Assembly: GCA_019314375.1 (NCBI GenBank)
Contig: JAFCZJ010000032.1
Location: 1-37,043 of the forward strand
Source of the DNA: Deltaproteobacteria bacterium
Lineage (GTDB): Bacteria; Myxococcota; B64-G9
Direction of reading: 5' to 3'
Length of the DNA: 37,043 bases
The notes beneath the pieces were generated by a model. That model did no database searches, was not told where the DNA came from, and saw only the letters and a list, made by a program, of their open reading frames with translations. Shown here piece after piece: positions 27,318 through 36,300 of the stretch. How positions within the stretch are numbered: position 1 is the stretch's first letter; every line of letters starts with the position of its first letter. The position numbers were made by a program, and so were the translations under genes.

Positions 27318-27965
27318 ATGAAATTCTTTTTGGACACTGCGGACGTAGGGGAAATCCGCGAAGGCATGGCCATGGGCATGGTCGACGGCGTGACCACCAA
27401 TCCCTCTTTGGTGGCAAAGACCGGCAAACCCTACGCCAAGGTCATCGAAGAGATTTGCTCGATCGTATCCGGCCCAGTCTCGGCTGAGACAAACAGTGAA
27501 GACGCCGAAGGCATGATGGCCGAAGCCCGCGAGTTGGCGGCGATTTCTCCTCAGGTTAACGTGAAGATCCCCATGACCATGGAGGGTCTCAAGGCGGTGG
27601 CCGCGGCCAGCAAGGCCAACATTCGCACCAACGTCACCCTGATTTTTCAGCCCTTGCAGGGTTTGATGGCGGCCAAGGCCGGTGCCTCCTATGTGAGTCC
27701 CTTCGTCGGGCGATTGGATGACATCGCCCATGACGGCATGGATATGGTGGCTGATCTAAAACAGATCTTGCGCAACTATAACTATGCTACCGAGGTGATC
27801 GTGGCCTCGATTCGTGGCCCCTTGCATATACAGCAGGCGGCTTTGGTGGGCGTGGACATCGCCACCATTCCCTTCAAGGTTTTGGCCAATTTGGCCAAGC
27901 ATCCCTTGACGAACAGCGGCATTGAGCAGTTTTTGGCGGATCATAAGAAGATTCCGAAGGGCTAA
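27318..27965 (+). CDS. tal: Transaldolase, small TalC/MipB type
   Basis: A 215-residue enzyme of the short transaldolase/fructose-6-phosphate aldolase family. Seen: [42 protein letters not shown], the Schiff-base Lys in [22 protein letters not shown], and C-terminal [16 protein letters not shown]. Works in the cytoplasm in the non-oxidative pentose phosphate branch or as an F6P aldolase; the two cannot be told apart with certainty. The start ATG 27318 has GGAGG eight bases upstream. It has its own promoter and is followed by etfB after 27 bp. Confidence 0.94.
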   Translation: MKFFLDTADVGEIREGMAMGMVDGVTTNPSLVAKTGKPYAKVIEEICSIVSGPVSAETNSEDAEGMMAEARELAAISPQVNVKIPMTMEGLKAVAAASKANIRTNVTLIFQPLQGLMAAKAGASYVSPFVGRLDDIAHDGMDMVADLKQILRNYNYATEVIVASIRGPLHIQQAALVGVDIATIPFKVLANLAKHPLTNSGIEQFLADHKKIPKG

Positions 27966-27992
27966 CCTTTTCTTTCTTTAAGGAGGGCGGTT

Positions 27993-28739
27993 GTGAAGAT
28001 CCTGGTAACCGCGAAGCGAGTCACCGATCCCGACGTCAAGATCAAGGTAAAACCGGACGGCAGCGGAATCGTGACCGAGGGCATCGACTATAAAGTTAAT
28101 CCTTTCGATGAGATCGCCATCGAAGAGGCCATCCGCATCAAGGAAAAAGCGGGCGGTGAAGTGGTGGTGGTCTCCATCGGGCCGGCCGAATCCACCAAGG
28201 AAATTCGTTCCGGATTGGCCATGGGCGCCGACCGGGGCATCCTGGTTAAGGCCGACGGTATGGTGGAGCCGCCCACGGTGGCGGCGGTTTTGCAGAAAAT
28301 TGTGGAAGAAGAAAAGCCTGACCTGATCCTCATGGGCAAGCAGGCGGTCGACGGCGACAACAATCAGTCGGGTCAAATCTTGGCCGACCTTTTGGACTGG
28401 CCACAGGCTTGTTTTGCCTCCAAGGTGGAGCTGGAGGAAGGCAAGGCCAAGGTCACCAGGGAAGTCGACGGTGGTTTTGATCACGTGGAAGTGGATCTGC
28501 CGGCGGTCATCACCGCGGATCTGCGCCTGAACGAGCCCCGTTATGCTTCCTTGCCGGGCATCATGAAGGCCAAGCGCAAGCCGATCAAAGAGATGGAGCT
28601 TTCCGGCATGGGCGTCAATTTGGAGCCCCGCGTGGTTTGGCACCAGATGGCCGAGCCCCCCCAGCGCAAGTCCGGTGAGATGGTGCCGGATGTCCCCACC
28701 CTGGTCGCCAAGTTGCGCGACGAGGCCAAAGCGCTGTAG
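27993..28739 (+). CDS. etfB: Electron transfer flavoprotein beta subunit
   Basis: A 248-residue EtfB. Seen: MKILVTAKRVTDPDVKIKV at the start, NPFDEIAIEEAIRIKEK, the AMP-binding stretch GKQAVDGDNNQSGQILAD, and a C-terminal arm (LVAKLRDEAKAL) that wraps EtfA. Layout and AMP-binding motif match the classical (group 1) ETF used by acyl-CoA and other dehydrogenases, rather than bifurcating forms. The start is GTG 27993 with AAGGAGGG seven bases upstream. The EtfA gene follows after 24 bp. Confidence 0.97.
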   Translation: MKILVTAKRVTDPDVKIKVKPDGSGIVTEGIDYKVNPFDEIAIEEAIRIKEKAGGEVVVVSIGPAESTKEIRSGLAMGADRGILVKADGMVEPPTVAAVLQKIVEEEKPDLILMGKQAVDGDNNQSGQILADLLDWPQACFASKVELEEGKAKVTREVDGGFDHVEVDLPAVITADLRLNEPRYASLPGIMKAKRKPIKEMELSGMGVNLEPRVVWHQMAEPPQRKSGEMVPDVPTLVAKLRDEAKAL

Positions 28740-28763
28740 CGCGGCTGCGAAAGGAGATGCGTC

Positions 28764-29735
28764 ATGGGTAACGTACTGGTCATCGCCGAACACAAAAACG
28801 GCGTCGTTAAAAAAGTCAGTCGGGCCGCCTTCGCTTTCGCCAAAGAGTATGTGGCCAAGCAGGGCGGCGAATTTCATATTTTGGTCATGGGCTCGGATCT
28901 CGGCGTGGTGGCCGACGAGTGCATGGGTTACGGTGCAGCCAAGGTGCATGTGGCCGATCATGCCGATCTGGCCAACTACCTTTGCGAAAGCTATGCGCCG
29001 GTGATGGTGCAGGTGGCCAAGGACATGGGCGCTGAAGTTGTGGCGGGCACCGCCTCGGCCATGACCAAGGACCTGCTGCCTCGCGTGGCCGCAAGGCTGG
29101 AGGCCGGCATGGCCTCTGATGTCTGCTCCATCAACGACGAAGGCCATTTTGAGCGGCCTGTCTGGGCCGGCAACGCCATGGTCTTCGTGGAGATCAAGAC
29201 GCCGATCAAAGTAGCCGCTGTGCGCGGTACTGAGTTCGAGCCGACGGAAAAGGGCGACGCTTCCGGCGAGAAGGTGGCGGTAAACGTCAGCGTGGATCTG
29301 GGTGCCTTGAAGAAGCGCTTCATCGAGTTCGAAGTGACCAAGTCTGATCGCCCCGAGTTGACCGAGGCCTCCGTGATCGTCTCCGGCGGTCGCGGCACCA
29401 AGGGCGAAGAGGGTTTTGGGATGGTGAACCAGCTGGCGGACTTGATGGGCGCGGCCGTCGGCGCGACTCGTGCCGTCGTGGATGCCGGTTGGGCACCCAA
29501 CGATCTTCAGGTTGGACAGACCGGCAAGGTCGTGGCCCCGGATTTGTATTTTGCGGTGGCCCTGTCCGGCGCGATCCAGCACCTGGCCGGCATGAAGGGC
29601 TCCAAGACCATCGTGGCCATCAACAAGGACGAAGAAGCCCCGATTTTCCAGGTTGCGGACTATGGGCTGGTGGCTGACATGTTCAAGGCCATGCCCGAGT
29701 TGATTGAAGAGATCAAGAAGGTGAAAGCTGGCTGA
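28764..29735 (+). CDS. etfA: Electron transfer flavoprotein alpha subunit
   Basis: A 323-residue EtfA. The C-terminal FAD domain is clear: [72 protein letters not shown], and [20 protein letters not shown]. The N-terminal domain starts [12 protein letters not shown]. Together with EtfB it passes electrons from flavoprotein dehydrogenases to ETF:quinone oxidoreductase or another acceptor. The start ATG 28764 has AAGGAG seven bases upstream. It is followed by a strong hairpin terminator at 29759-29789. Confidence 0.97.
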   Translation: MGNVLVIAEHKNGVVKKVSRAAFAFAKEYVAKQGGEFHILVMGSDLGVVADECMGYGAAKVHVADHADLANYLCESYAPVMVQVAKDMGAEVVAGTASAMTKDLLPRVAARLEAGMASDVCSINDEGHFERPVWAGNAMVFVEIKTPIKVAAVRGTEFEPTEKGDASGEKVAVNVSVDLGALKKRFIEFEVTKSDRPELTEASVIVSGGRGTKGEEGFGMVNQLADLMGAAVGATRAVVDAGWAPNDLQVGQTGKVVAPDLYFAVALSGAIQHLAGMKGSKTIVAINKDEEAPIFQVADYGLVADMFKAMPELIEEIKKVKAG

Positions 29736-29758
29736 GTGTTTTGAGCAGGCAAATTTTC

Positions 29759-29789
29759 ACGGCCCGCCTGCAGAGGTGGGCCGTTTTTT
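29759..29789 (+). terminator. Rho-independent terminator after etfA
   Basis: Stem ACGGCCCGCC (29759-29768), loop TGCAGA, stem GGTGGGCCGT (29775-29784), then a run of six T. One mismatch-type G-T pair. It separates the etf genes from the FAD oxidase. Confidence 0.92.
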
Positions 29790-29841
29790 GTTGTTTGGCG
29801 TCCGGGCTGGTTGCAACATGGGGCGCAGGAGGCTTGCTTCG

Positions 29842-31206
29842 TTGACCTTTGACGAAAAATTGAAGTCCATCGTTGGCGCAGCCCATGTGCGCATGGCCCC
29901 GGCCGAGCGCGCGCTTTACGCATACGACGCGACGCCCATGGCGGATCTTGTCATGCCCGATGCCGTGGTCCTGCCCGCTTCGGCCGAGGAGGTGGCGGCA
30001 TTGCTTGGCCTGGCCAACGAGTTGGGCATGCCGGTGGTGCCTCGCGGGGCCGGCACCAACGTGACCGGTGGCGCGCGACCTGTTCAGGGTGGGCTTGTGA
30101 TCAGCACCCAGCGCATGAACAAGATTCTTAATTTGGACGTGAACAACCTGCAGGCCGTGGTACAGCCGGGTGTGGTGACCGAGGACCTTCAAGAGGCCGC
30201 GGAGGAGGTGGGCTTGTTTTATCCGCCGGATCCCCAAAGCGCCGAGACCTGCACTGTTGGGGGCAATCTGGCCGAGAATGCAGGGGGTCCCAGGGCGGTC
30301 AAGTATGGCGTGACCCGCCATTACGTGTTGGCTCTGCAGGCGGCCATGGCCGATGGGCGCCTGCTGCGCTTCGGCGCTCGCACCCTCAAGAGCGTCGTGG
30401 GTTACGACATGACTTCTCTGTTGGTGGGTTCGGAGGGAACGCTGGCCTTCATCACCGAAGCCACCTTGCGTCTGATCCCCCAGCCGGAAGCACGGGGTAC
30501 TTTGTTGGCGGTATTCAGTGAGGTGGAGCAGGCCGCGGCCGCGGTGGCTTCTATTCTTCAGGCCGGGAACTTGCCGGCGGCCCTCGAGTTTGTGGATCAA
30601 ACGGCTCTGCAAGTCTTGCCGCCGGACTTGGGTTTGCCCGCCGAGGCCGCTGCCCTGCTGGTGCTGGAGGTGGACGGATCGAAGACCGAGGTTGCGGCCT
30701 CCGGCGCGCGGGTGGCGGCATGCCTCAAGGAATCAGGGGCTCTGCGTGTCGACTTGACCGAAGACGCGGGCGAGGCAGATCGTCTCTGGCAAGCCCGCCG
30801 GGCCGTGGGACCCGCCTTGGCCAAGATTGCCCCGTTGAAGATCAACGAAGACGTGGTGGTGCCCATCTCTCGTTTGCCGGATGCGGTTCGGCGAATCCGC
30901 GCCATCGCGGATAGCTACAGCATTCGCTGCGCCATCTTTGGCCACGCCGGAGACGGCAACTTGCACGTGAACTTCTTGCTGGACCAGGGAGATCAAGAAG
31001 GCCTTTTGCGTGTGCAGGACGCCGTGGCGGAAACCTTCGAGGTCGTGGTGGACCTGGGTGGCAGCATCAGCGGTGAGCACGGGATTGGAACGGCCAAGCA
31101 GGCCTTTGTCGGCCTTGAGCTGGAGCCGGCGGTTGTCGACTTGATGCGGGCTGTCAAGCAGGTCTTCGATCCCAAGGGCATCATGAACCCGGGTAAGATA
31201 TTTTGA
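29842..31206 (+). CDS. glcD: FAD-linked 2-hydroxyacid oxidase subunit (GlcD type)
   Basis: A 454-residue FAD/VAO-fold oxidase subunit, as in glycolate or D-lactate dehydrogenases. Seen: VPRGAGTNVTGGARP and GGNLAENAGGPRAVKYGVTR for FAD, DMTSLLVGSEGTLAFITEA, then HAGDGNLHVNF and GGSISGEHGIGTAK near the active site, ending in PKGIMNPGKIF. The start chosen is TTG 29842 with AGGAGG nine bases upstream; an ATG at 29818 (MGRRRLAS) has no SD but is possible, and adds eight residues. It overlaps the Fe-S subunit gene by 4 bp (TTGA). Substrate is not known; electrons could go to the Fe-S partner and quinones, or to the neighbouring ETF. Confidence 0.93.
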   Translation: MTFDEKLKSIVGAAHVRMAPAERALYAYDATPMADLVMPDAVVLPASAEEVAALLGLANELGMPVVPRGAGTNVTGGARPVQGGLVISTQRMNKILNLDVNNLQAVVQPGVVTEDLQEAAEEVGLFYPPDPQSAETCTVGGNLAENAGGPRAVKYGVTRHYVLALQAAMADGRLLRFGARTLKSVVGYDMTSLLVGSEGTLAFITEATLRLIPQPEARGTLLAVFSEVEQAAAAVASILQAGNLPAALEFVDQTALQVLPPDLGLPAEAAALLVLEVDGSKTEVAASGARVAACLKESGALRVDLTEDAGEADRLWQARRAVGPALAKIAPLKINEDVVVPISRLPDAVRRIRAIADSYSIRCAIFGHAGDGNLHVNFLLDQGDQEGLLRVQDAVAETFEVVVDLGGSISGEHGIGTAKQAFVGLELEPAVVDLMRAVKQVFDPKGIMNPGKIF

Positions 31207-32504
31207 AAGACGATTTCATTCGGAAAGAGCTTGAGCGCTGTGTTCGCTGCGGCAATTGCATGTCGGTTTGTCCGGTCTATGAAGTCATGGGTCGCGAAGG
31301 GGGCGTGGCCCGCGGCAAGGTGTCGCTCTTCAGGGCGCATTTGGATGGCTTGCTCGACGATGATGATCCCGCCTACCGGGAAATCTTGACCTCCTGCTTG
31401 CTCTGCGGTCGTTGCAAGAGCGCCTGTCCCAACGAGGTGGATACGCCGGCCATCGTGCAGGCAGCCCGCGCGCGGATGGCCCGTCGTGGACGATTGGGAC
31501 GGCTGAAGGCCTTTGTGCTCAATTGGATTCTGCCCAAGCCCGCTTTGATTAAGCGGCTGGCTCAGATGGCGCGGATCGGGCGGCCTTTTTGGGCGGCCCG
31601 GGTGCCCAAATCCAGCGGACTGCGTGTTCGTTTCATGCGTGGTCCCGGTGGAGAACAAAGGCAGTTGCCCGAATTGGCGCCTCGGTTCTATCTTGACAGG
31701 GACCAGGAGGATAAGCGGGCAGCCGAAGGCGCGCCTCGGGTGGCTCTGTTTGTCGGATGCGTGCACAACATGATGCGACCCGAGGGTGCAGAGGCGGCGG
31801 TGGAGGTACTGCGTCGAGCGGGCGCCCAGGTGGTGGTCCCGCGAGAACAGGCTTGTTGCGGTCTGCCCGCCTGGGGCGCGGGGCATGAAGAGGGCGCACG
31901 GGCCTTGGCGCGACGCAACGTCGATGCACTCTGGCCCGCCGGCGAGTCGGCACCGGATTTCGTGACCAGTCCTTGCGCTTCCTGCGCGGCCATGCTCAAT
32001 CAGCACATGGCCGAACTTCTGGTCGAGGATACGGAGCGAGCGCTGCGCGCCAAGGAATTGGCTGCCCGGGTGATACCCTTTTCCATCCTGTGGACCCGAC
32101 TCACGGGGGTGGAGGCGGAAGGGCCGGCCAGGGAGGCTGACCCCGAGGCCTGCCGCGTGACCTATCATGACCCCTGCCATCTTTCACGGGGCTTTGGTGA
32201 AAAAGACGCACCGCGCTTTTTGTTGACGCACCTTTCGGATGTCCAATTTGTGGACATGAGTCACCCTTGTCGCTGCTGCGGGCATGGGGGCTTTTTTAAT
32301 TTGGCCCATTATGACTTGTCTTTGCGTATGGCTGATGACAAGGCGCGCCGTATTATGGACACCGGGGCTCAGGTGGTGGCCACCGAATGCTCTGGTTGCC
32401 TTATTCAATTGCAAGAAGCACTGGCTCGGGCGGGGTCTACACAGGAGGTTTTGACCACGGCTGAAGCGGCCTTGCGCTATGGCTTAAACATTGACAAGGA
32501 CTGA
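31203..32504 (+). CDS. glcF: Fe-S oxidoreductase with CCG domains (GlcF type)
   Basis: A 433-residue Fe-S subunit. Two 4Fe-4S motifs are in the N-terminal part (CVRCGNCMSVCP and CLLCGRCKSACPN). Two CCG-type Cys domains follow, CCGLPAWG and CRCCGHGG, like heterodisulfide-reductase-type D subunits and GlcF. The start is TTG 31203-31205, overlapping the glcD stop, so it is translationally coupled. The middle (about 95-150) is basic and helical (VLNWILPKPALIKRLA). It should accept electrons from the FAD subunit at the inner face of the membrane; there is no transmembrane span. Confidence 0.93.
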   Translation: MKDDFIRKELERCVRCGNCMSVCPVYEVMGREGGVARGKVSLFRAHLDGLLDDDDPAYREILTSCLLCGRCKSACPNEVDTPAIVQAARARMARRGRLGRLKAFVLNWILPKPALIKRLAQMARIGRPFWAARVPKSSGLRVRFMRGPGGEQRQLPELAPRFYLDRDQEDKRAAEGAPRVALFVGCVHNMMRPEGAEAAVEVLRRAGAQVVVPREQACCGLPAWGAGHEEGARALARRNVDALWPAGESAPDFVTSPCASCAAMLNQHMAELLVEDTERALRAKELAARVIPFSILWTRLTGVEAEGPAREADPEACRVTYHDPCHLSRGFGEKDAPRFLLTHLSDVQFVDMSHPCRCCGHGGFFNLAHYDLSLRMADDKARRIMDTGAQVVATECSGCLIQLQEALARAGSTQEVLTTAEAALRYGLNIDKD

Positions 32505-32519
32505 GAGGGAGCCTATGCT
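32491..32519 (+). promoter_or_regulatory. Predicted promoter of the histone-like/PqqD gene
   Basis: TTGACA (32491-32496), 17-bp spacer, TATGCT (32514-32519). The -35 is at the end of the glcF gene. Start near 32526 predicts about 34 bases of leader before ATG 32560. Confidence 0.55.
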
Positions 32520-32559
32520 TCGGCCCTGGTGAAAACCTTTTCTGGTACAAGGGGTTGTG

Positions 32560-33267
32560 ATGGCGACAAAGAAAAAGACGGCCAAGAAGATCACCAAGAA
32601 GAAGGTGGCTAAGAAGGTTGCGAAGAAAAAGGCAGCCAAGAAGGTCACCAAGAAAACGGTGAAGAAATCCGCCAAGAAGGTTGCCAAGAAAAAGGCCACC
32701 AAGAAGAAGGCGGCCAAGAAGGCCACCAAGAAGAAGGCGGCCAAGAAGGCCACCAAGAAGAAGGCCACCAAGAAAGCGGTGAAAAAATCCGCCAAGAAGG
32801 CAGCCAAGAAGAAGGCGGCCAAGAAGGTCACCAAGAAAGCGGTGAAAAAATCCGCCAAAAAGGTCGCCAAGAAGAGGCCTTTGAAAAAAGCGGTGAAAAA
32901 AGTCACGAAGAAACCCGCAAAGAAGGTCACCAAGAAAGAGGCGAAGAAACCCGCCAAAAAAGCTGCGGGCAAGAAGAAATTGCCAGCCAGCGATTTCTCA
33001 ATGAATAGCAAGCTGGCCAGGCAAAAGGATGTAGCCTGGCGCTTGATTGAAGGTGAGGCGGTTATCATCACGCCCGCCGACAGCACCATGCACACCCTCA
33101 ACGAGACCGGCACCCGCATTTGGGAATTGATCGACGGGGCGCGGACTCTGAACGAGGTGGCCGCTGCACTGCAGGCCGAGTTTGAGGTGGATGGCGAGCG
33201 GGCCAAAGAAGACACCATCTGGTTTGCCGAGTGCTTGGCGAAAAAAGGCTTAATCGAAGACCATTGA
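32560..33267 (+). CDS. Histone H1-like Lys/Ala-rich tail fused to a PqqD-like domain
   Basis: A 235-residue two-part protein. Residues 1 to about 145 are a low-complexity basic array of AKK, TKKKA and KKSAKK units, like the C-terminal tail of histone H1 and bacterial HC-like proteins; this part should bind DNA non-specifically. Residues about 150-235 look like PqqD/RRE-type winged helix (ARQKDVAWRLIEGEAVIITP, MHTLNETGTRIWELIDGART, ECLAKKGLIEDH). PqqD domains usually bind leader peptides of RiPP precursors for radical-SAM enzymes; none is coded nearby. The start is ATG 32560 after AAGGGG (a GTG at 32557 is also in frame). The DNA of the tail is made of GCCAAGAAG-like repeats, so length could vary. 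Confidence 0.85.
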   Translation: MATKKKTAKKITKKKVAKKVAKKKAAKKVTKKTVKKSAKKVAKKKATKKKAAKKATKKKAAKKATKKKATKKAVKKSAKKAAKKKAAKKVTKKAVKKSAKKVAKKRPLKKAVKKVTKKPAKKVTKKEAKKPAKKAAGKKKLPASDFSMNSKLARQKDVAWRLIEGEAVIITPADSTMHTLNETGTRIWELIDGARTLNEVAAALQAEFEVDGERAKEDTIWFAECLAKKGLIEDH

Positions 33268-33296
33268 CCCCTCCTCCCGCTCCGCGGGCCGACTCA

Positions 33297-33326
33297 TTGA
33301 TTTTTTGAAGACAAGCGGGGTAGTAT
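33297..33326 (+). promoter_or_regulatory. Possible promoter of the large secreted protein
   Basis: TTGATT (33297-33302), 18-bp spacer, TAGTAT (33321-33326). Start near 33333 gives about 44 bases of leader. A short hairpin CCCGC/GCGGG (about 33277-33289) precedes it and may end the gene upstream, though without a tight T-run. Confidence 0.4.
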
Positions 33327-33376
33327 GGGGGCGCCGTGGTATGTCCTTGGCTCTAAATTTGGGGAGGTTGGTACCC

Positions 33377-36300
33377 ATGAGATCATTCCGTTTATTGGCT
33401 CTGCTCTTGTTGGCGATTTTGGCTTCTTCCGCCTGCGATTGTGATGATGGCGTGTCCGATCGATGCGATTGCGAACCCAGCATCACCTTTCTGAGCCCGA
33501 CCGGTGGTGCCTTGAGTGAATTCAATGACACCAATGCCGCTGAATTGGGTATTCAGTATCCCGTACGAGTGCAGACTCGATGCATTCCGGAAGGCACACA
33601 ACTGGCATTCAACAACGACAAAAGCCCAGAAGAAATGGTGCTGAATCAGGTTGTCATCGACGATGTGGCCACCGGGATGGGCCACATTGAGTTTGACGAC
33701 CAAACCTTCATCGAAGGAATCAATCGCATTTGTGTTCGCGGTGGTGCCGAGATTGTGATGAACGAAGACGGCAGCCAGGACTGCACGACCCGGGCCGTTT
33801 TGGATCTTGAGGTCTGCAAGGACGTAGTCGTGGAATTGGGCGTTCCGGCGTGTCGCTTTGACCGGCCGACGGATGGGGTCACCCTCACTTCGGCCGACGA
33901 CAGCTCAGCCAACGACGGCTTTCAGTCGGACGTGGTGGTGGTCTGCAAAGGCATCAATGACGGCGAGGTCGTGCAACTCATACTCAACGGAAGGCAGCCC
34001 ATCGAGGGCGTCTTGGCTTTTGAGTCGGTTTCTTTCGAAGACGTGGACTTGGGCGAGGGCAGTAACTTGCTCAGAGCCGAAACGGAAGATACGGCAGGGC
34101 ATCCCGTGGTGGCCGAGATCGGCGTTACCGTGGACACGGGCGCCTGTGTAGCCCGCTTGTTGCCCGCAGACGGCACTCAGTTTCAGCCGGCTGACGATCA
34201 AGACCCGGCCGTCGAAGGCCTCCAAACCGTGTTGACGGCCGAGACGAATGCCAGCGGCTTGCTGGCTTGTGCGGATGGATCTTCGGTCAGCCTCTATCTC
34301 AACGGCAGTCTCTATCATCAGGATGTGTTGACTTCGGGGAGCATTGGTTTCCTGGTCACGCTACCCGAAGGGGCGACCGAAGCCTATGTCTTGATAGAAG
34401 AATCCGGCGCCGATGCCCGAATCGGCCAGTCCTTGCCCAACAACTACACGGTTTGTGGTGAGTCCTCCATTGCCATCACCGCCCCTCGCGCGGATCCGGA
34501 ATGCGCAAGCGCCATCACGGACGCGGCCGATCGGGACGGCGACACGGCCGGCATTCAGATCGCCGTCAGCGGTTCTTCGGCGGGCTTTGCCCAGGCATCG
34601 GATCTCTGGTTGGAGGTCGATGGGCAGGTGGTCACCGACGCTTTCGGTGAGAACTTGCGTCCGGTTTTGTTTGAAGCGGGCGGAGATTTTGAGTTTCAGT
34701 GGGTGACCTTCCTGCAATCGCGCAGCTACGATATCGCGGTGAAGGGGATGGACCTTTGCACAGGTGAAGAGCTTGAAGCGATTCACCAGGTATGCGCCTT
34801 CACCGAGCAGGTTACTTGTGAGGTTATCGCCCCGGCGAACGAGAGCATCTTGCGGGCTCTCGATGACTTAGATAGCGATCCCGATACGGACCTGCAGTAC
34901 AACGCACTGGTGCAAACAGCCAACGTGCCTGATGGCTGGACCTTCGATCTCTATCTGGGCGGGGAGCAATTGCCCTTGCGCGACTTGATCCTCAGCGACA
35001 ATGCCTGGACGGCCGAGGTGACTTTCACCGACGGCCTGGATAAGCAAGTCCAGTGCGTACTTCAAGACGGCACGGTCTCCCCGGTCAACACCATCTGGGT
35101 CGACGCCCATCCGCCGACCATCGACATCACCAGTCCAGGCGAAGGCGAGCCATTCGATGGTTATGACCAAGAGGTTTGCATGGACGTGGACGGGGCCGAG
35201 GTCGGTCAGTTGGTCACCGTCACGGTGACCAACGCCGTCGGTTCCACCGATTTCTCGGCCAGCCTCAACGGCGCGTCCATTTGTATCGACGTGACCCTGG
35301 GCGATGGCGCCAATGCGCTCGTGGCCTCGGTCACGGATTTGGCCGGCAACCTGGCCACCAGCTCGACGATCAATGTCACGGTCACGGCCTGCATCGCGGC
35401 ACCGACTGTTGCCTTCATCGATCCGGACGGCAGTCTCACACAGCCCGTATCCGTCCCGACCGCCGGACTGGCCTATGTCGAAGTCAGCGCAACCGAAGTG
35501 GCCTCATCTGCCGCGTTGACTCTGGATGTCTACGCCGGCACGGTATTAACTCAGTCTTTGAACAACCCACAACCCACCAACGGCAACTACGTCTTCAGCG
35601 ACGTCAACTTCGTCAACGGCGCCATGACCCTGCGTTTGACCGCGATCAACTCTTGCGGCACGACCGTCGAGGATCTGGAAGTTTTCGTCGGCGATCCCAA
35701 CGCGCCCAGCATCGTCTTAACGGACCCGCTCAACGACTCGTGCACCAGCGCCACCACAATTTCGGCCAGCGCCAACACCACCAACGCCGCCGGCGAATTC
35801 TGCGCCTTCTGCATCCGGGCCGAATCGGCGACGGTTTTGCCTGAATGCACGATGACGACAATGGGTTTCTGGTCCATCGGCCAGGTAGACGCCTCCGGCG
35901 TCTGCACATCCCAGTCCGCCGCCGACTTCCCGGCCGAAGGCGACTATCAAATCTGGGCCAGCGTGGGCAACACCATCAGCACCACCACCAGCGCAGCAAT
36001 CGTAGTCATCAACGACATTACAGCCCCGGTACCAAGCTTCGTCACGCCGGTTGACGGCGGTTCTTTCAACGCCGCCACGATCGACACCGATCCGGGTACT
36101 TTGGGTTTGCAGGTGGCCATAGACTTAGCCGCCGACGTACGCGAAGGCCGGGGCACCATCACCTTAAACGGCACCGACGGCATCTTAGACGATCCAATCC
36201 CCACCTTCGCCAACGGCCACATCATCCTGCAGCAAGTCACCTTAGACGAAGGCCAAAAAACCCTCGACGCAGAAATCTGCGACTGCGCCGGCAACTGCGG

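Noticed and set aside
27978-29582. 534-codon minus-strand frame antisense to etfB and etfA
   Set aside because: His/Asp-rich shadow of two unmistakable ETF subunits with SDs.
27993-29735. Electron-bifurcating ETF
   Set aside because: EtfB/EtfA motifs look like the classical group and there is no ferredoxin-like domain; not excluded without a phylogeny.
29713-30612. Minus-strand frame antisense to glcD
   Set aside because: It crosses the etfA terminator and glcD; no SD, no domain.
32560-33267. A PQQ biosynthesis cluster around the PqqD-like domain
   Set aside because: No pqqA, B, C or E-like gene is present; the fusion to a Lys-rich tail argues against a standard PqqD.
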